From Glycomyces xiaoerkulensis (GTDB taxonomy: Bacteria > Actinomycetota > Actinomycetes > Mycobacteriales > Micromonosporaceae), in NCBI RefSeq assembly GCF_002798405.1, contig NZ_PGGV01000037.1:433288-497287 (forward strand): 64,000 bases of DNA. The letters are read 5' to 3'. Position 1 is the stretch's first letter; every line of letters begins with the position of its first letter. This document shows positions 22,691 to 30,973 of the stretch, piece after piece. The notes beneath the pieces were generated by a model. That model ran no database searches, was not told where the DNA came from, and saw only the letters and a list, made by a program, of their open reading frames with translations. Both the position numbers and the translations under genes were made by a program.

Positions 22691-24372
22691 TCGCCTTCCA
22701 GTTCTGTCGCGTAGTCCTGGTCGCCGGGGTCGTCGCCGCCCGGGCTGGTGTCGGTGACGTACGAGGGCGCTCCCGGAATCGGGACCTCCCATCCGCTGCG
22801 GTCGGTGTCCTGGACCCAGTTCTGGGTATGCCCGGGCGCTTCACCTTCGTCCCAGTTGAAGCTCTCGAACAGGGCCATCTGCTCCTCATCGGTCTCGGCG
22901 TACGCCTCGGCGGCGCCCCTGACCTGTTCTCCGGCCGTGTAAAGCCGAGCGCAAGCGGTCTTCAGAAAGCCGTGGAACTCGTCCACCAGCCCCTTGACCT
23001 TCGGGTCCGCCCGGCCTTCCTCCCCCGATTCATCCGCCAGCGATCCGTCGGCGGCGCGGACCTCGCCCAACTTGTCGATGACAGGGTCCTCATAGGTTGA
23101 CGCGGCCTCGAAACAGCGGTCGGCGACCTTCAGGATCTCATCGACGTCCGCCGAGTAGCCGGTCCCCAGTCTGGTCCCGTTGCCGTCGCCGCTGTTCTCG
23201 GTGATGTCGTACATCTCCAGGTTGAAGCTGTCGATCCCGAAAACGGTGTCGCGGAGCTCGTGGACACCGAGGTTGTAGTCGTTCTCCAGGCCGAGGAGAT
23301 CTCCCTTGTGATCCTCGATCAAATCCCAGACCTTTTCCACGACCTCCTCGACCGTGTGCGCGTACTCGACGGTCTTGGTCTCCGGTGCGAAGTTGGAGCC
23401 GGCGATTCCTATCAGGCTGAGGCCCGCACCACCTGCCGCCAGCCACGGAGCGATCGGCCCCGTGATCGCGAGAGCGGTTCCCACGCCTGAGAACGTCTGC
23501 CAGACGCCGTCGAGGTCGTGGGTGATCGTCTGGGTCTCGTCGAGCGCCTTGGTGGCCTTGTTCAGCAGGTCGAGGTCTCCGGCTCGACCCTGTTGGATGA
23601 TGGTGCCCCGGGCCGCATACAGGTTGGAGATCCGGCCGGCTATCCCGGCCTGGTTCGCCAGTGTGGGATTGACCGAGGTGAAGAAACCGTCCTTGGCGGC
23701 ATCAGCGGCCAGACCGGTCCAGTGCTGGTACCAGACCGGATCCATGCCGTCTTTGCCGGCGAGGAAGGCCGCGTCCTCGGTCAGGTCGGCGTTGCTGGCG
23801 GCTTGGATGTCGAATTCCATGTCCGACTGGCCGCCGGACACCAGCCCCAGGTGACCGCCGATGGTCAGCAGCGCTTCCTGTGCGGCTTCGATCTTTCTCT
23901 GGTCGTGTGCGTCGAACTTCGGAAGCTCATTGAGGATGGCGCTGCCTTCTCCATGGGCCCAGTACTCGACATTCCGCATCATCGACGGCATGCCGCAGTA
24001 GATTCCGTCGGGGTATGCGATGTCGTTGCCGTAGTCGTCGTGCCAGGTCATGGGAGGCAGCGGCTTGCCCGGCGAGTTGGTTTCGCCGGCGCATTCGGGG
24101 ACGTCGCCTTCCTGGCCGCCTTCGGCCCAGGCAACGACCTCGCACTCGCCGTAGATGAAGTGGGTCTTGTTGACTTCACTCCAGTAGTCCCAGGAGTTCT
24201 CGCCGTACGGAGCCCGGTGACGGTGGAATCCGGTGGGGAAATCGTATTTGAAGCTGCCGATGTCGAGCGCGACCCGCTCCTGCCATCGCTTGGTCAGTGC
24301 TTTCCTGAAGTCGCCGACGGCGCCCTCGAGCGTGTCGTAGAAGCTGGTGTCGTAAATGATGTCGTCGCCCAT
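22687..24372 (-). CDS. Large PPE/WXG-like ESX-type protein
   Basis: A 561-residue protein (MGDDIIYDTSFYDTLEGAV) behind a GAGGA box. The first 200 residues are helical with several Trp/Tyr-rich loops and Cys (YGECEVVAWAEGG, CGMPSMMRN). YQHWTGLAADAAKDGFF at about 210-226 carries the W-x-G turn. A Gly/Ala-rich hydrophobic hairpin lies at about 298-340, then coiled-coil-like helices and an acidic, Gly/Asp-rich C-terminus (PGGDDPGDQDYATELEGE). This matches long ESX substrates or pore-like proteins lacking a classical signal peptide. It begins the minus-strand gene train of the island. A longer upstream reading frame is low-complexity antisense and was discarded. Confidence 0.8.
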   Translation of the reverse strand: MGDDIIYDTSFYDTLEGAVGDFRKALTKRWQERVALDIGSFKYDFPTGFHRHRAPYGENSWDYWSEVNKTHFIYGECEVVAWAEGGQEGDVPECAGETNSPGKPLPPMTWHDDYGNDIAYPDGIYCGMPSMMRNVEYWAHGEGSAILNELPKFDAHDQRKIEAAQEALLTIGGHLGLVSGGQSDMEFDIQAASNADLTEDAAFLAGKDGMDPVWYQHWTGLAADAAKDGFFTSVNPTLANQAGIAGRISNLYAARGTIIQQGRAGDLDLLNKATKALDETQTITHDLDGVWQTFSGVGTALAITGPIAPWLAAGGAGLSLIGIAGSNFAPETKTVEYAHTVEEVVEKVWDLIEDHKGDLLGLENDYNLGVHELRDTVFGIDSFNLEMYDITENSGDGNGTRLGTGYSADVDEILKVADRCFEAASTYEDPVIDKLGEVRAADGSLADESGEEGRADPKVKGLVDEFHGFLKTACARLYTAGEQVRGAAEAYAETDEEQMALFESFNWDEGEAPGHTQNWVQDTDRSGWEVPIPGAPSYVTDTSPGGDDPGDQDYATELEGE

Positions 24373-24691
24373 GTGGGTCCTCGGGGTGGAGTGCGGCGCC
24401 CCGATCACCATACGCGGTCCCGTCCGGCACGCACCGGACCGCACCGTCGGAGCCCCCTCTCGATCGGTGTCGGATTCCCGACACTGTGTGACCGGCGACG
24501 GGTCATTGAAAGAACCGGCCCATCGGGGTTCACTTGTCAGTAGCCGGTTCCGCGGTAGCGCATCGGGCCGACGATGGTGCATTGAGTCAGGGGCCGGGCC
24601 TATGATGAACTCAGACCCCGCGACGGGTTGGGAGACAAGATACATGAGTGAAACTTGCGTTACTTGAGGTCCGTGTGGCTTCTGTGACGAG
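24373..24691. other. Intergenic region between the ESX-like and T4SS-like loci
   Basis: This 319-base divergent spacer separates the large ESX-like gene (minus) from the T4SS-like operon (plus). I see no gene in it. TATGAT at 24601-24606 is a candidate -10 for the plus-strand operon, but the nearest -35-like TTGAGT (24582-24587) is spaced only 13 bases away. A seven-codon open frame ending at 24666 precedes the first gene and may or may not be translated. Confidence 0.5.
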
Positions 24692-24982
24692 ATGGGACTG
24701 ACGACGATGAAAGAGACTCTCTGGACGGTGATAGCGCAGGTCCAAGCGCAGGATGCCCAGATCAACACCCAGGGCATCATCAGCTTCTTCCTGAGCCGCA
24801 TCGCGCCGATCCTGCTCGCCATCCTCGGTCTCATCTTCATCGCCCGCGCCAACAAGGGCGAAGTCAGCCGAGTCCTGACATCGTCGACCATCGCCCTCCT
24901 CGGCATCGCCTTCATCGCCGGAGCCGTCGTGCTGGTGGCCGTGGGCGGCGGCCTCGTCGACGTGCTGTTCAGCGAGGAATAA
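24692..24982 (+). CDS. VirB2/TrbC-like small membrane protein
   Basis: A 96-residue protein with a short polar N-terminus (VIAQVQAQDAQINTQG) and two transmembrane helices at about 28-50 and 62-88, separated by a basic loop (RANKGEVSR). This is the topology of VirB2-type pilin subunits, and it stands first in an operon whose later genes encode VirB3-, VirB4- and VirB6-like proteins. It lacks an obvious long signal peptide. The start ATG 24692 has a weak Shine-Dalgarno sequence; the ATG at 24707 is an alternative. The VirB2 assignment depends on position and topology. Confidence 0.7.
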   Translation: MGLTTMKETLWTVIAQVQAQDAQINTQGIISFFLSRIAPILLAILGLIFIARANKGEVSRVLTSSTIALLGIAFIAGAVVLVAVGGGLVDVLFSEE

Positions 24983-25030
24983 CCGCCGGCCCCCGCTCCG
25001 CTCCCGAGCCAGCCAGGATGGAGGACGCCC

Positions 25031-25420
25031 ATGCGCTTGCGCACTGACGACGACATCTACCGCGCCCGGCTGCTCTACCTCGGCCCGCCCGGCTACACCC
25101 TCCCGATCCACCTCCCCTACGCCCAGTACGGCGTCTTCGCCGCCCTGCTGGCCCTGTTCATGTTCGTCCACTGGCTCTTCACCGGCGAGGTCGAGCTCTT
25201 CCCCTCCATCGAGATCTCCCTCGCCCTCGTCGCCACCTCGCTGATCTTCCGCTACGTCGACGCCGACCGGCCCGCCACGACGGTGCTGCGGACGCTGCTG
25301 ACCGACTGGAAGCACACGCGAGACGCCGGAGTCGAGAAGCGCCTCCACGCCTACTCGACCCGATCGATCAGGCTGCGTCCCACACTCGTGGAGACCGCCC
25401 GAGCAGAGGAGCGCCTATGA
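25031..25420 (+). CDS. PrgI/VirB3-like membrane protein
   Basis: A 129-residue protein behind GGATGGAGG. The N-terminus is Arg/Asp-rich, then LPYAQYGVFAALLALFMFVHW leads into a hydrophobic segment; a second hydrophobic stretch (IEISLALVATSLIF) follows, then a conserved-looking DADRPATTVLRTLLTDWKH. The size, two closely spaced helices and cytoplasmic basic tail match PrgI/VirB3 partners of VirB4-type ATPases in Gram-positive secretion systems. Its stop overlaps the ATPase start (ATGA), supporting a stoichiometric partner. The similarity is in layout more than in residues I can cite. Confidence 0.75.
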   Translation: MRLRTDDDIYRARLLYLGPPGYTLPIHLPYAQYGVFAALLALFMFVHWLFTGEVELFPSIEISLALVATSLIFRYVDADRPATTVLRTLLTDWKHTRDAGVEKRLHAYSTRSIRLRPTLVETARAEERL

Positions 25421-28400
25421 GCGGCGAGGATCGCCGACGGCCCGTCGCCAAGTTCTCCGCCCCCCGCCCGCCCGCCCCGGTCCGCGACCGCGAGCGCACC
25501 GCGGAAGACCCCGACGACGCCACCGCGCTCGCCGACGCGGTGTTCCGGGCCGAGCCCGCGCGAGAGCCGGGCCAGGCCGGGCCTCCCAGGGCCCCGTCCC
25601 AGCCGACGCGGCAGCCCGCTCCGGAGCCGCCGCCCCCGCAGACGCGACACGCGTCGCCACCTGCGGCGACGACGCCCACGTCCACATCTTCTCCACAGGG
25701 TTATCCACAGGAACGGCCGAGTTATCCACAGGGCCGTCCACAGCGTCGTCCACAGGCCCCTACCAGCGGGAATCCACAGGGTTATCCCCAGCAAGCACCG
25801 AGTTATCCACAGCGGAACCCTGGTTATCCACAGGCTGATGACCAGCGCCGCGGAGGCGTACCCACAGGTCAGTCCCGGACTCCCAAATCGGGCCATCAGG
25901 ACAGTCGGCGCGTGCCCTCGCAGGAACTCGTCCCCGTCAGGCAGACCCGCGCCGAGCCCGCCGTCGTCGGGGCCCCCGAGCCCAAACCCTCGCGAGTGAC
26001 CAAACCGGTCGGGCGCGAGAAGGAACGCCAGCTCCGCGAGCTGTCGCTGACCGAGATCGCCGGGCACGCCACCTTCACGCCCAACACCGTCACCGCCTGG
26101 TACGCGCTGCCCCCGGTGCGCTGGTCCTTCCGGCCCGACCTCGAGCGCGAAGCCCTCATCACCGCCATCGCCGAGCAGTTCGCCGGCCTCGCCGGCATGC
26201 GCGTGCACCTGCGGCGCACCACCAAGCCGTTCCCGGCCGACCAGTGGGCCCGCACCGTCGACCAGAACACCGGCCACCCGCTGCGGACCGTCCCCGGCGG
26301 CACGAGCTGGTCGGAGCACCTGGTCGCCGCCCAACGGCACCTGCACGCCCTCTCTCACGCCGAGGGCGAGACCTACCTGGGCATCACCTTCACCCGACGG
26401 TCCCTGTTCGACAACCTCGGCGAGCGGTTCGGCCGCCTGTTCGGGCGCGGCACCAGGCTCTCCGAACGCGAACGCATCGAGAAGCGCAGCCTCCAGTTCG
26501 ACGAGGTCCTCGGTTCGTTCGGCGTCCGCGCCCGCCGCGTGACCACCGCCGAACTCGAATGGCTCGTCTACCGCTCGGTCGCACTCGGCATGGAACCGCC
26601 TCGCCTCCTATCCGGATCCAACTCCGACTGGGAATCGGGCGACGTCCTCGCCCTGTCCGAATCGATCGAGCGGTTCCGCAGCCCCTACGGCTCCACCGTC
26701 AAGCTCGTCAACCGGCTCACCGGCGAAGAGAAGCACACCGCGGTGCTCACCGTGGGGCGCATGGAAGAGCTCGACATTCCCCAGCGCCACGAACCGTGGC
26801 TGCACTTCCACGAACGCTGCCCGTGGCCGCTGGAGATCTCCAGCCGCGTCGACATCCTCGGGCCCGGCGAGGCCTTCCGCGACCTCGATCACCGCCTGCG
26901 GCTGATCCGCAGCCAGCAGCACGACTACGACGAGCACGCCCTCGACGCCCCGCCCGAACTCCAGCGCCTGGCCGAACGCGCGCTCAACGTCGGCGACGAG
27001 ATGACCACCGGTCTGCCGATCGACGCCGCCCGCGCGCACGGCTGGCACCGTTTGGCCATCACCGCCGACACCAAGGAGGAGTGCCTGGAGCGGGCCCGCG
27101 TGATCATGCAGATGTACCAGCGTGAGATGCGGATCAGCCTGCAGCACCCCAAGAACCAGGACTGGCTGGCCCGCGAGTTCATCCCCGGCGAGCCGATCGC
27201 GCAGACCGGCTACGTCCGCCGCATGCCGGTCAAGCTCTTCGCCGCCTCGCTGCCGCAGGCCGCCTCCACCGTCGGCGACCGGCGCGGCGACCTGATCGGC
27301 CGCACCGCCGGCACCTGCCGCAGGCCGGTCTTCCTCGACCTCCACTTCGCCACCGAGGTCCGCGAACGCTCCGGCCTGAGCGTCTTCGTCGCCGAACCCG
27401 GCGGCGGCAAATCCACCCTGATGGGCGCGCTGGGCTACCTGTCGGCCCGCCGCGGCGTGCAGGTCACCCTCCTCGACCCGTCCGGGCCGCTCGCCAGGCT
27501 CTGCGAGATGCCCGAACTCAAGCCGTACTCGCGGGTCCTCAACCTGACCGGCTCCGAATACGGCACGCTCGCTCCCTACGCGCTGATCCCGTCGCCCAAG
27601 CGCGAGCACTACGGCGACAGCCCCGAAGGCCAGCGCGAATACGACATCGCCGTCTCCAACGCCCGGTCCGAGCGGCGCATGCTGGTGCAGGACATCTGCT
27701 CGATGCTGCTGCCGCCGCAGGTGCAGCGGGAGGCCTCGACCGCCCGGCTGCTGCGCCACGCCGCCCGCCACGTCCCGGCCGAGGAGGACTCCGCGCTCGA
27801 GGACATCATCGAGAGCCTGCAGGACGCCGAGGACCACGTCTCCGGCGACGGCGCCGAACTCGCCGCGCTCCTGCTCGACGCTGCCGAGATGCCGCTGGCG
27901 AAGCTGTTCTTCGGCACCCCCGACAAGGGCGTGCTCGAAGACGACACCGCGCTGACGGTCATCACCATGTCCGGCCTGCGCCTGCCCGACCTCGGCATCG
28001 AGCGCGAATACTGGAGCGCCGAGGAAGCGCTGGCACTGCCCATGCTCCACACCGCGCACCGCCTGGCCGTCCGCCGCGCCTACGGCGGGGACATGAACCG
28101 CCGCAAGCTCGTCGGGCTCGACGAAGCCCACTTCATGGAGGGTTGGAAGTCCGGCCGCAGCTTCCTGGTGCGCCTGGCCCGCGACTCCCGCAAGTGGAAC
28201 CTGGCCGCTCTGGTGGCCAGCCAGAACCCCAAGGACATCCTGAGCCTGGACGTCCAGAACCTGGTCAGCACCGTCTTCGTCGGCCGCATCGCCGAGGACG
28301 AGGACGTCGCCTCCGAGGCGCTCAAACTGCTGCGGGTGCCGACCGGCACCGGCTACGAGCAGGTGCTCGCCTCCCTCAGCGAGGTCGACGCCGGCGAGAC

Positions 28401-28530
28401 CAAGCGACTGCCCTACCGCGAGTTCATCATGCGCGACGTCGACGGCCGCGTCCAGCGGATCCGTGCCGACTTCGGCTGGGTGCGGGGCCTGCTCGACCAG
28501 TTGGACACCACGCCGGGGGAGGTCCGATAG
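25417..28530 (+). CDS. VirB4-like T4SS ATPase with proline/glutamine-rich N-terminus
   Basis: A 1037-residue protein. Residues 1-205 are disordered and rich in Pro, Gln and Arg, including five closely related YPQ repeats (about 88-140). A conserved region starts near 206 (KERQLRELSLTEIAG). The ATPase domain has Walker A EPGGGKST at 660-667 and Walker B LVGLDEAHF with D902-E903, followed by ASQNPKDIL. Such ATPases energise assembly of, or transport through, type IV secretion channels. The upstream and downstream genes overlap it (ATGA, TAGTG). No relaxase or VirD4-type coupling protein is in the window. The N-terminal repeat DNA contains DnaA-box-like sequences, described separately. Confidence 0.9.
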   Translation: MSGEDRRRPVAKFSAPRPPAPVRDRERTAEDPDDATALADAVFRAEPAREPGQAGPPRAPSQPTRQPAPEPPPPQTRHASPPAATTPTSTSSPQGYPQERPSYPQGRPQRRPQAPTSGNPQGYPQQAPSYPQRNPGYPQADDQRRGGVPTGQSRTPKSGHQDSRRVPSQELVPVRQTRAEPAVVGAPEPKPSRVTKPVGREKERQLRELSLTEIAGHATFTPNTVTAWYALPPVRWSFRPDLEREALITAIAEQFAGLAGMRVHLRRTTKPFPADQWARTVDQNTGHPLRTVPGGTSWSEHLVAAQRHLHALSHAEGETYLGITFTRRSLFDNLGERFGRLFGRGTRLSERERIEKRSLQFDEVLGSFGVRARRVTTAELEWLVYRSVALGMEPPRLLSGSNSDWESGDVLALSESIERFRSPYGSTVKLVNRLTGEEKHTAVLTVGRMEELDIPQRHEPWLHFHERCPWPLEISSRVDILGPGEAFRDLDHRLRLIRSQQHDYDEHALDAPPELQRLAERALNVGDEMTTGLPIDAARAHGWHRLAITADTKEECLERARVIMQMYQREMRISLQHPKNQDWLAREFIPGEPIAQTGYVRRMPVKLFAASLPQAASTVGDRRGDLIGRTAGTCRRPVFLDLHFATEVRERSGLSVFVAEPGGGKSTLMGALGYLSARRGVQVTLLDPSGPLARLCEMPELKPYSRVLNLTGSEYGTLAPYALIPSPKREHYGDSPEGQREYDIAVSNARSERRMLVQDICSMLLPPQVQREASTARLLRHAARHVPAEEDSALEDIIESLQDAEDHVSGDGAELAALLLDAAEMPLAKLFFGTPDKGVLEDDTALTVITMSGLRLPDLGIEREYWSAEEALALPMLHTAHRLAVRRAYGGDMNRRKLVGLDEAHFMEGWKSGRSFLVRLARDSRKWNLAALVASQNPKDILSLDVQNLVSTVFVGRIAEDEDVASEALKLLRVPTGTGYEQVLASLSEVDAGETKRLPYREFIMRDVDGRVQRIRADFGWVRGLLDQLDTTPGEVR
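25681..25832 (+). repeat. Intragenic cluster of DnaA-box-like TTATCCACA repeats
   Basis: Within the disordered N-terminus of the VirB4-like gene, TTATCCACA is found perfectly at 25701, 25722, 25803 and 25824, with one-mismatch TTATCCCCA at 25782. Shorter TCCACA cores lie at 25681, 25692, 25737, 25749 and 25773. All point the same way. The full boxes are spaced 21 bases apart (25701/25722 and 25782/25803/25824). TTATCCACA is the classical DnaA-box consensus. The DNA encodes Tyr-Pro-Gln as TAT-CCA-CAG, codons that are scarce elsewhere in this GC-rich window. This could be DnaA binding (titration, regulation or a cryptic origin) or simply a coding repeat expansion. Confidence 0.6.
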
Positions 28531-30398
28531 TGACCGACCCCTCCACCACGCATATCGTCACCCGCCTCGCCCGAATCCTCCTGGTGCTGACGGCGGTCAC
28601 CGGAGCCCTGATCCTCACCCCGAACGCCGCCGGCGCGCAGGACGACGACGGCTGCTCCGACTGGGAGTGGCACAACGAGTGGGAACGGTGTCTCCAGCAG
28701 ACCGAGGATTCGCCCGAGGTCGAGTGCACCGAGTCCCCCACCCCGTCGAGCCCGGACTCGGGCATGGCCGGCTGGTTCGCCGAACCGACCCTGCCCGACA
28801 AGGGCGAAGGCATCGGCCAGTACTCGCGGTACGGCTACGCCGGCTACCAATTGCCGATGTACGGCTCGAAGGAAATGAGCATCGGCGGCCAATGCATCGA
28901 CGCCCTCAGCCTGCCCGACGGCGCCGACACGGCGAACGCCCTCGCCAACATGGAGTTCAGCGTCTCCACGGCCGTCATCGGCGCCTCGAACTCGATGCGC
29001 CAGGCCGCCTGGGACCCGCAGCGGCTCTGGGGCTGGTCGAACGAGTTCATGCGGACTGGCAGCGAAGCGGTCTACAGCCAGGTGTTCTCGGTCTTCGGCG
29101 CGATCACCGTCGGCGTGGTGGGGCTGTACCTGCTGTGGCGCAGCAAGCAGGCCGACATGAACAACGCGGTGACCACCACGGCGTGGGCCGTGCTGATCCT
29201 GGTGCTGGTGACGGCGGTGGCGCGCTGGCCGGTGCAGGCGGCGAGCTGGGCCGACGAGGGCATGTCGGCGGGACTGAACCTGAGCCAGGGCCTGATCCAG
29301 GATGAGGCCGCCGAGGGTTGCATCAACCGGCCCGGCGCAACTCGCAGTGAATATGACCAGGCACTCGAAGATAATCCGCATGCCGACTGCATCGACACTC
29401 GAAGCGCGGCGGTGAAGGCCTCGGACATGTCGACCGGCGACGTCCTCTATCAGAACTGGCTGCGCGCGATGCTCGGCCAGGGCGAACAGGTCGACTACCG
29501 CGAGGAAAACGGCGAAGTCGTCGAGGACGACGACGGCAATCCGGATGTGCAGAATTCGAACACGGCTTACAAGTACGGACCGGCGCTGTATGCGGCACAG
29601 GCGTTCTCTTGGACCGAGGACTCGGAGGCCGAAGACACGGGGCGCAGGGCCGACATCATCGAGGAGAAGCAAGAGAACTGGCGCAAGATAGCAACGCTGA
29701 TCCAGCAAGAGGATCCTGAAGCATACGAGCATCTGACCGGTGGCCGTGCCTGGGAGAGGACCGGATCGGGGCTTCTTGCCATGCTCACCGCCCTGTTCTT
29801 CTCGCTGTTCGATATCACTGCGTCGGTGCTGATCATCCTGGGCTTCATGATCGTCCGCTTCGCCGTGATCGCCTTGCCTATCATCGGCACGATCGCCATC
29901 CTTCGCCCGGCTGGCGGCCCGTTCAAGCGGCTGGTCAATATCGTGCTGGCGGCGGTCATCAACGTCATCGTGTTCGCAGTCGCGGCTGTTATCTATCTCT
30001 TCGCCGCCGATCGGATACTTGGAGCAAGTCTGCCCAGTTGGATGCAGGTGATGCTCATCGGTCTGGTCGGAGTGGCAGCGTGGTTGCTGCTGCGGCCCTT
30101 TCGTCGGCTCTCCAGTTTCCAAGGCGCCGGAGGACCTACCGATGCGCTCTTCGGTCGGACAGTGGATAAAGAGCGGCGTAAAGAGACCGAGATCGAACGG
30201 CGCCGTGAGACTGTCCGGCAGAGCGAAACCAGGCCGGAATCGCGTTCCGACACCGCGCCCGGTAGGCAGCCGGACCGTACCGAAACCAAGGCTGCTCCTC
30301 CGCAGTCGCAGCCCGGCCAACGGATGCCGACCGGCGGTTCCAGCACGACCGCTTCGACTTCGAGTGGAGGCGTCTACACCCCGCCCAGGAGGGACTAG
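28530..30398 (+). CDS. VirB6/TrbL-like polytopic membrane protein
   Basis: A 622-residue protein whose GTG overlaps the ATPase stop by one base (TAGTG). An N-terminal signal/anchor helix (about 10-35) is followed by an extracytoplasmic acidic region with Cys. Transmembrane helices lie at about 186-203 and 208-230, and a cluster of five at about 415-520 includes FMIVRFAVIALPIIGTIAIL, then a long charged, Arg/Gln-rich cytoplasmic tail. This is the layout of VirB6/TrbL channel proteins, and the gene order supports it. From about 29330 onward the codons carry visibly more A/T in third positions than the first part, so the gene may be mosaic. Confidence 0.82.
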   Translation: MTDPSTTHIVTRLARILLVLTAVTGALILTPNAAGAQDDDGCSDWEWHNEWERCLQQTEDSPEVECTESPTPSSPDSGMAGWFAEPTLPDKGEGIGQYSRYGYAGYQLPMYGSKEMSIGGQCIDALSLPDGADTANALANMEFSVSTAVIGASNSMRQAAWDPQRLWGWSNEFMRTGSEAVYSQVFSVFGAITVGVVGLYLLWRSKQADMNNAVTTTAWAVLILVLVTAVARWPVQAASWADEGMSAGLNLSQGLIQDEAAEGCINRPGATRSEYDQALEDNPHADCIDTRSAAVKASDMSTGDVLYQNWLRAMLGQGEQVDYREENGEVVEDDDGNPDVQNSNTAYKYGPALYAAQAFSWTEDSEAEDTGRRADIIEEKQENWRKIATLIQQEDPEAYEHLTGGRAWERTGSGLLAMLTALFFSLFDITASVLIILGFMIVRFAVIALPIIGTIAILRPAGGPFKRLVNIVLAAVINVIVFAVAAVIYLFAADRILGASLPSWMQVMLIGLVGVAAWLLLRPFRRLSSFQGAGGPTDALFGRTVDKERRKETEIERRRETVRQSETRPESRSDTAPGRQPDRTETKAAPPQSQPGQRMPTGGSSTTASTSSGGVYTPPRRD

Positions 30399-30400
30399 TC

Positions 30401-30973
30401 ATGCGCACGGCGCTGCGGATCATCTTTTCTCGTTACGGCATCGTCGTGATAATCGTGCTCCTCGTCGTCGCAGTGATCGCGCTGGCCCGAGGGCGTGAGG
30501 ACTTCCCTCTGAGCTCGGGGGGCACCGAGCAGGAAACAACTGCCTCTGACGCTCCCTCGGAGGAACTAACAGTCGACGACGGCGTCACCGTCCCCGAATG
30601 CGAAGGCGAAGAGTGCGAAGAAGACGACGACTCCCCGCACCACGATCCCTATGAGGAATCAGAGCTCCCGGCGGAGGCCGTTGACAAAGCGGCGGAGTTC
30701 GGCGGTGTCTGGCTGGATACGGAAGGGAAGGACTCGAACTCCTGGTTCCAGAGCATGCAGCCGTATATGACCGAAGACGCGGCCGAACTCATGCGCGGCG
30801 TCGATCCTGCCGTCGTTCCCGCCAGTGAAGTCACCGGAGACGCCGAGCCCGACGGCGGGAACGTGCGCATACCGATGGACACAGGCACCTTGATTATCAC
30901 GATGGTCGAGAGCAGCAACTCCTGGGCGGACCAGGCCTGGCTGGTGTCAGCGATCGACTGGGAGCCTGCATGA
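30401..30973 (+). CDS. Single-TM protein with NTF2-like (VirB8/TcpC-type) domain
   Basis: A 190-residue protein behind AGGAGGGA. A transmembrane helix at about 10-28 (GIVVIIVLLVVAVIALA) is followed by a highly acidic spacer with ECEGEECEEDDD, and then a domain of about 110 residues (ELPAEAVDKAAEFGGVWLD... to AWLVSAIDWEPA). The final domain's helix-then-beta pattern and terminal Trp strand fit the NTF2-like fold of VirB8/TcpC periplasmic domains. The gene lies between VirB6-like and VirB1-like genes, and its stop overlaps the next start. The fold call is tentative; low similarity is usual for this class. Confidence 0.7.
   Translation: MRTALRIIFSRYGIVVIIVLLVVAVIALARGREDFPLSSGGTEQETTASDAPSEELTVDDGVTVPECEGEECEEDDDSPHHDPYEESELPAEAVDKAAEFGGVWLDTEGKDSNSWFQSMQPYMTEDAAELMRGVDPAVVPASEVTGDAEPDGGNVRIPMDTGTLIITMVESSNSWADQAWLVSAIDWEPA

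Noticed and set aside
24356..24667. A 103-codon plus-strand frame in the spacer before the T4SS-like operon
   Set aside because: No ribosome binding site, improbable composition and overlap with the divergent ESX-like gene start.
25681..25832. The TTATCCACA cluster as the chromosomal origin oriC
   Set aside because: No dnaA, dnaN, gyrB, parAB or rpmH gene is nearby, all boxes face one way, there is no A/T-rich unwinding region, and the cluster is inside a coding sequence.
26608..28131. A 507-codon minus-strand open frame opposite the VirB4-like gene
   Set aside because: Antisense to conserved Walker A and B coding; composition is that of a shadow frame.
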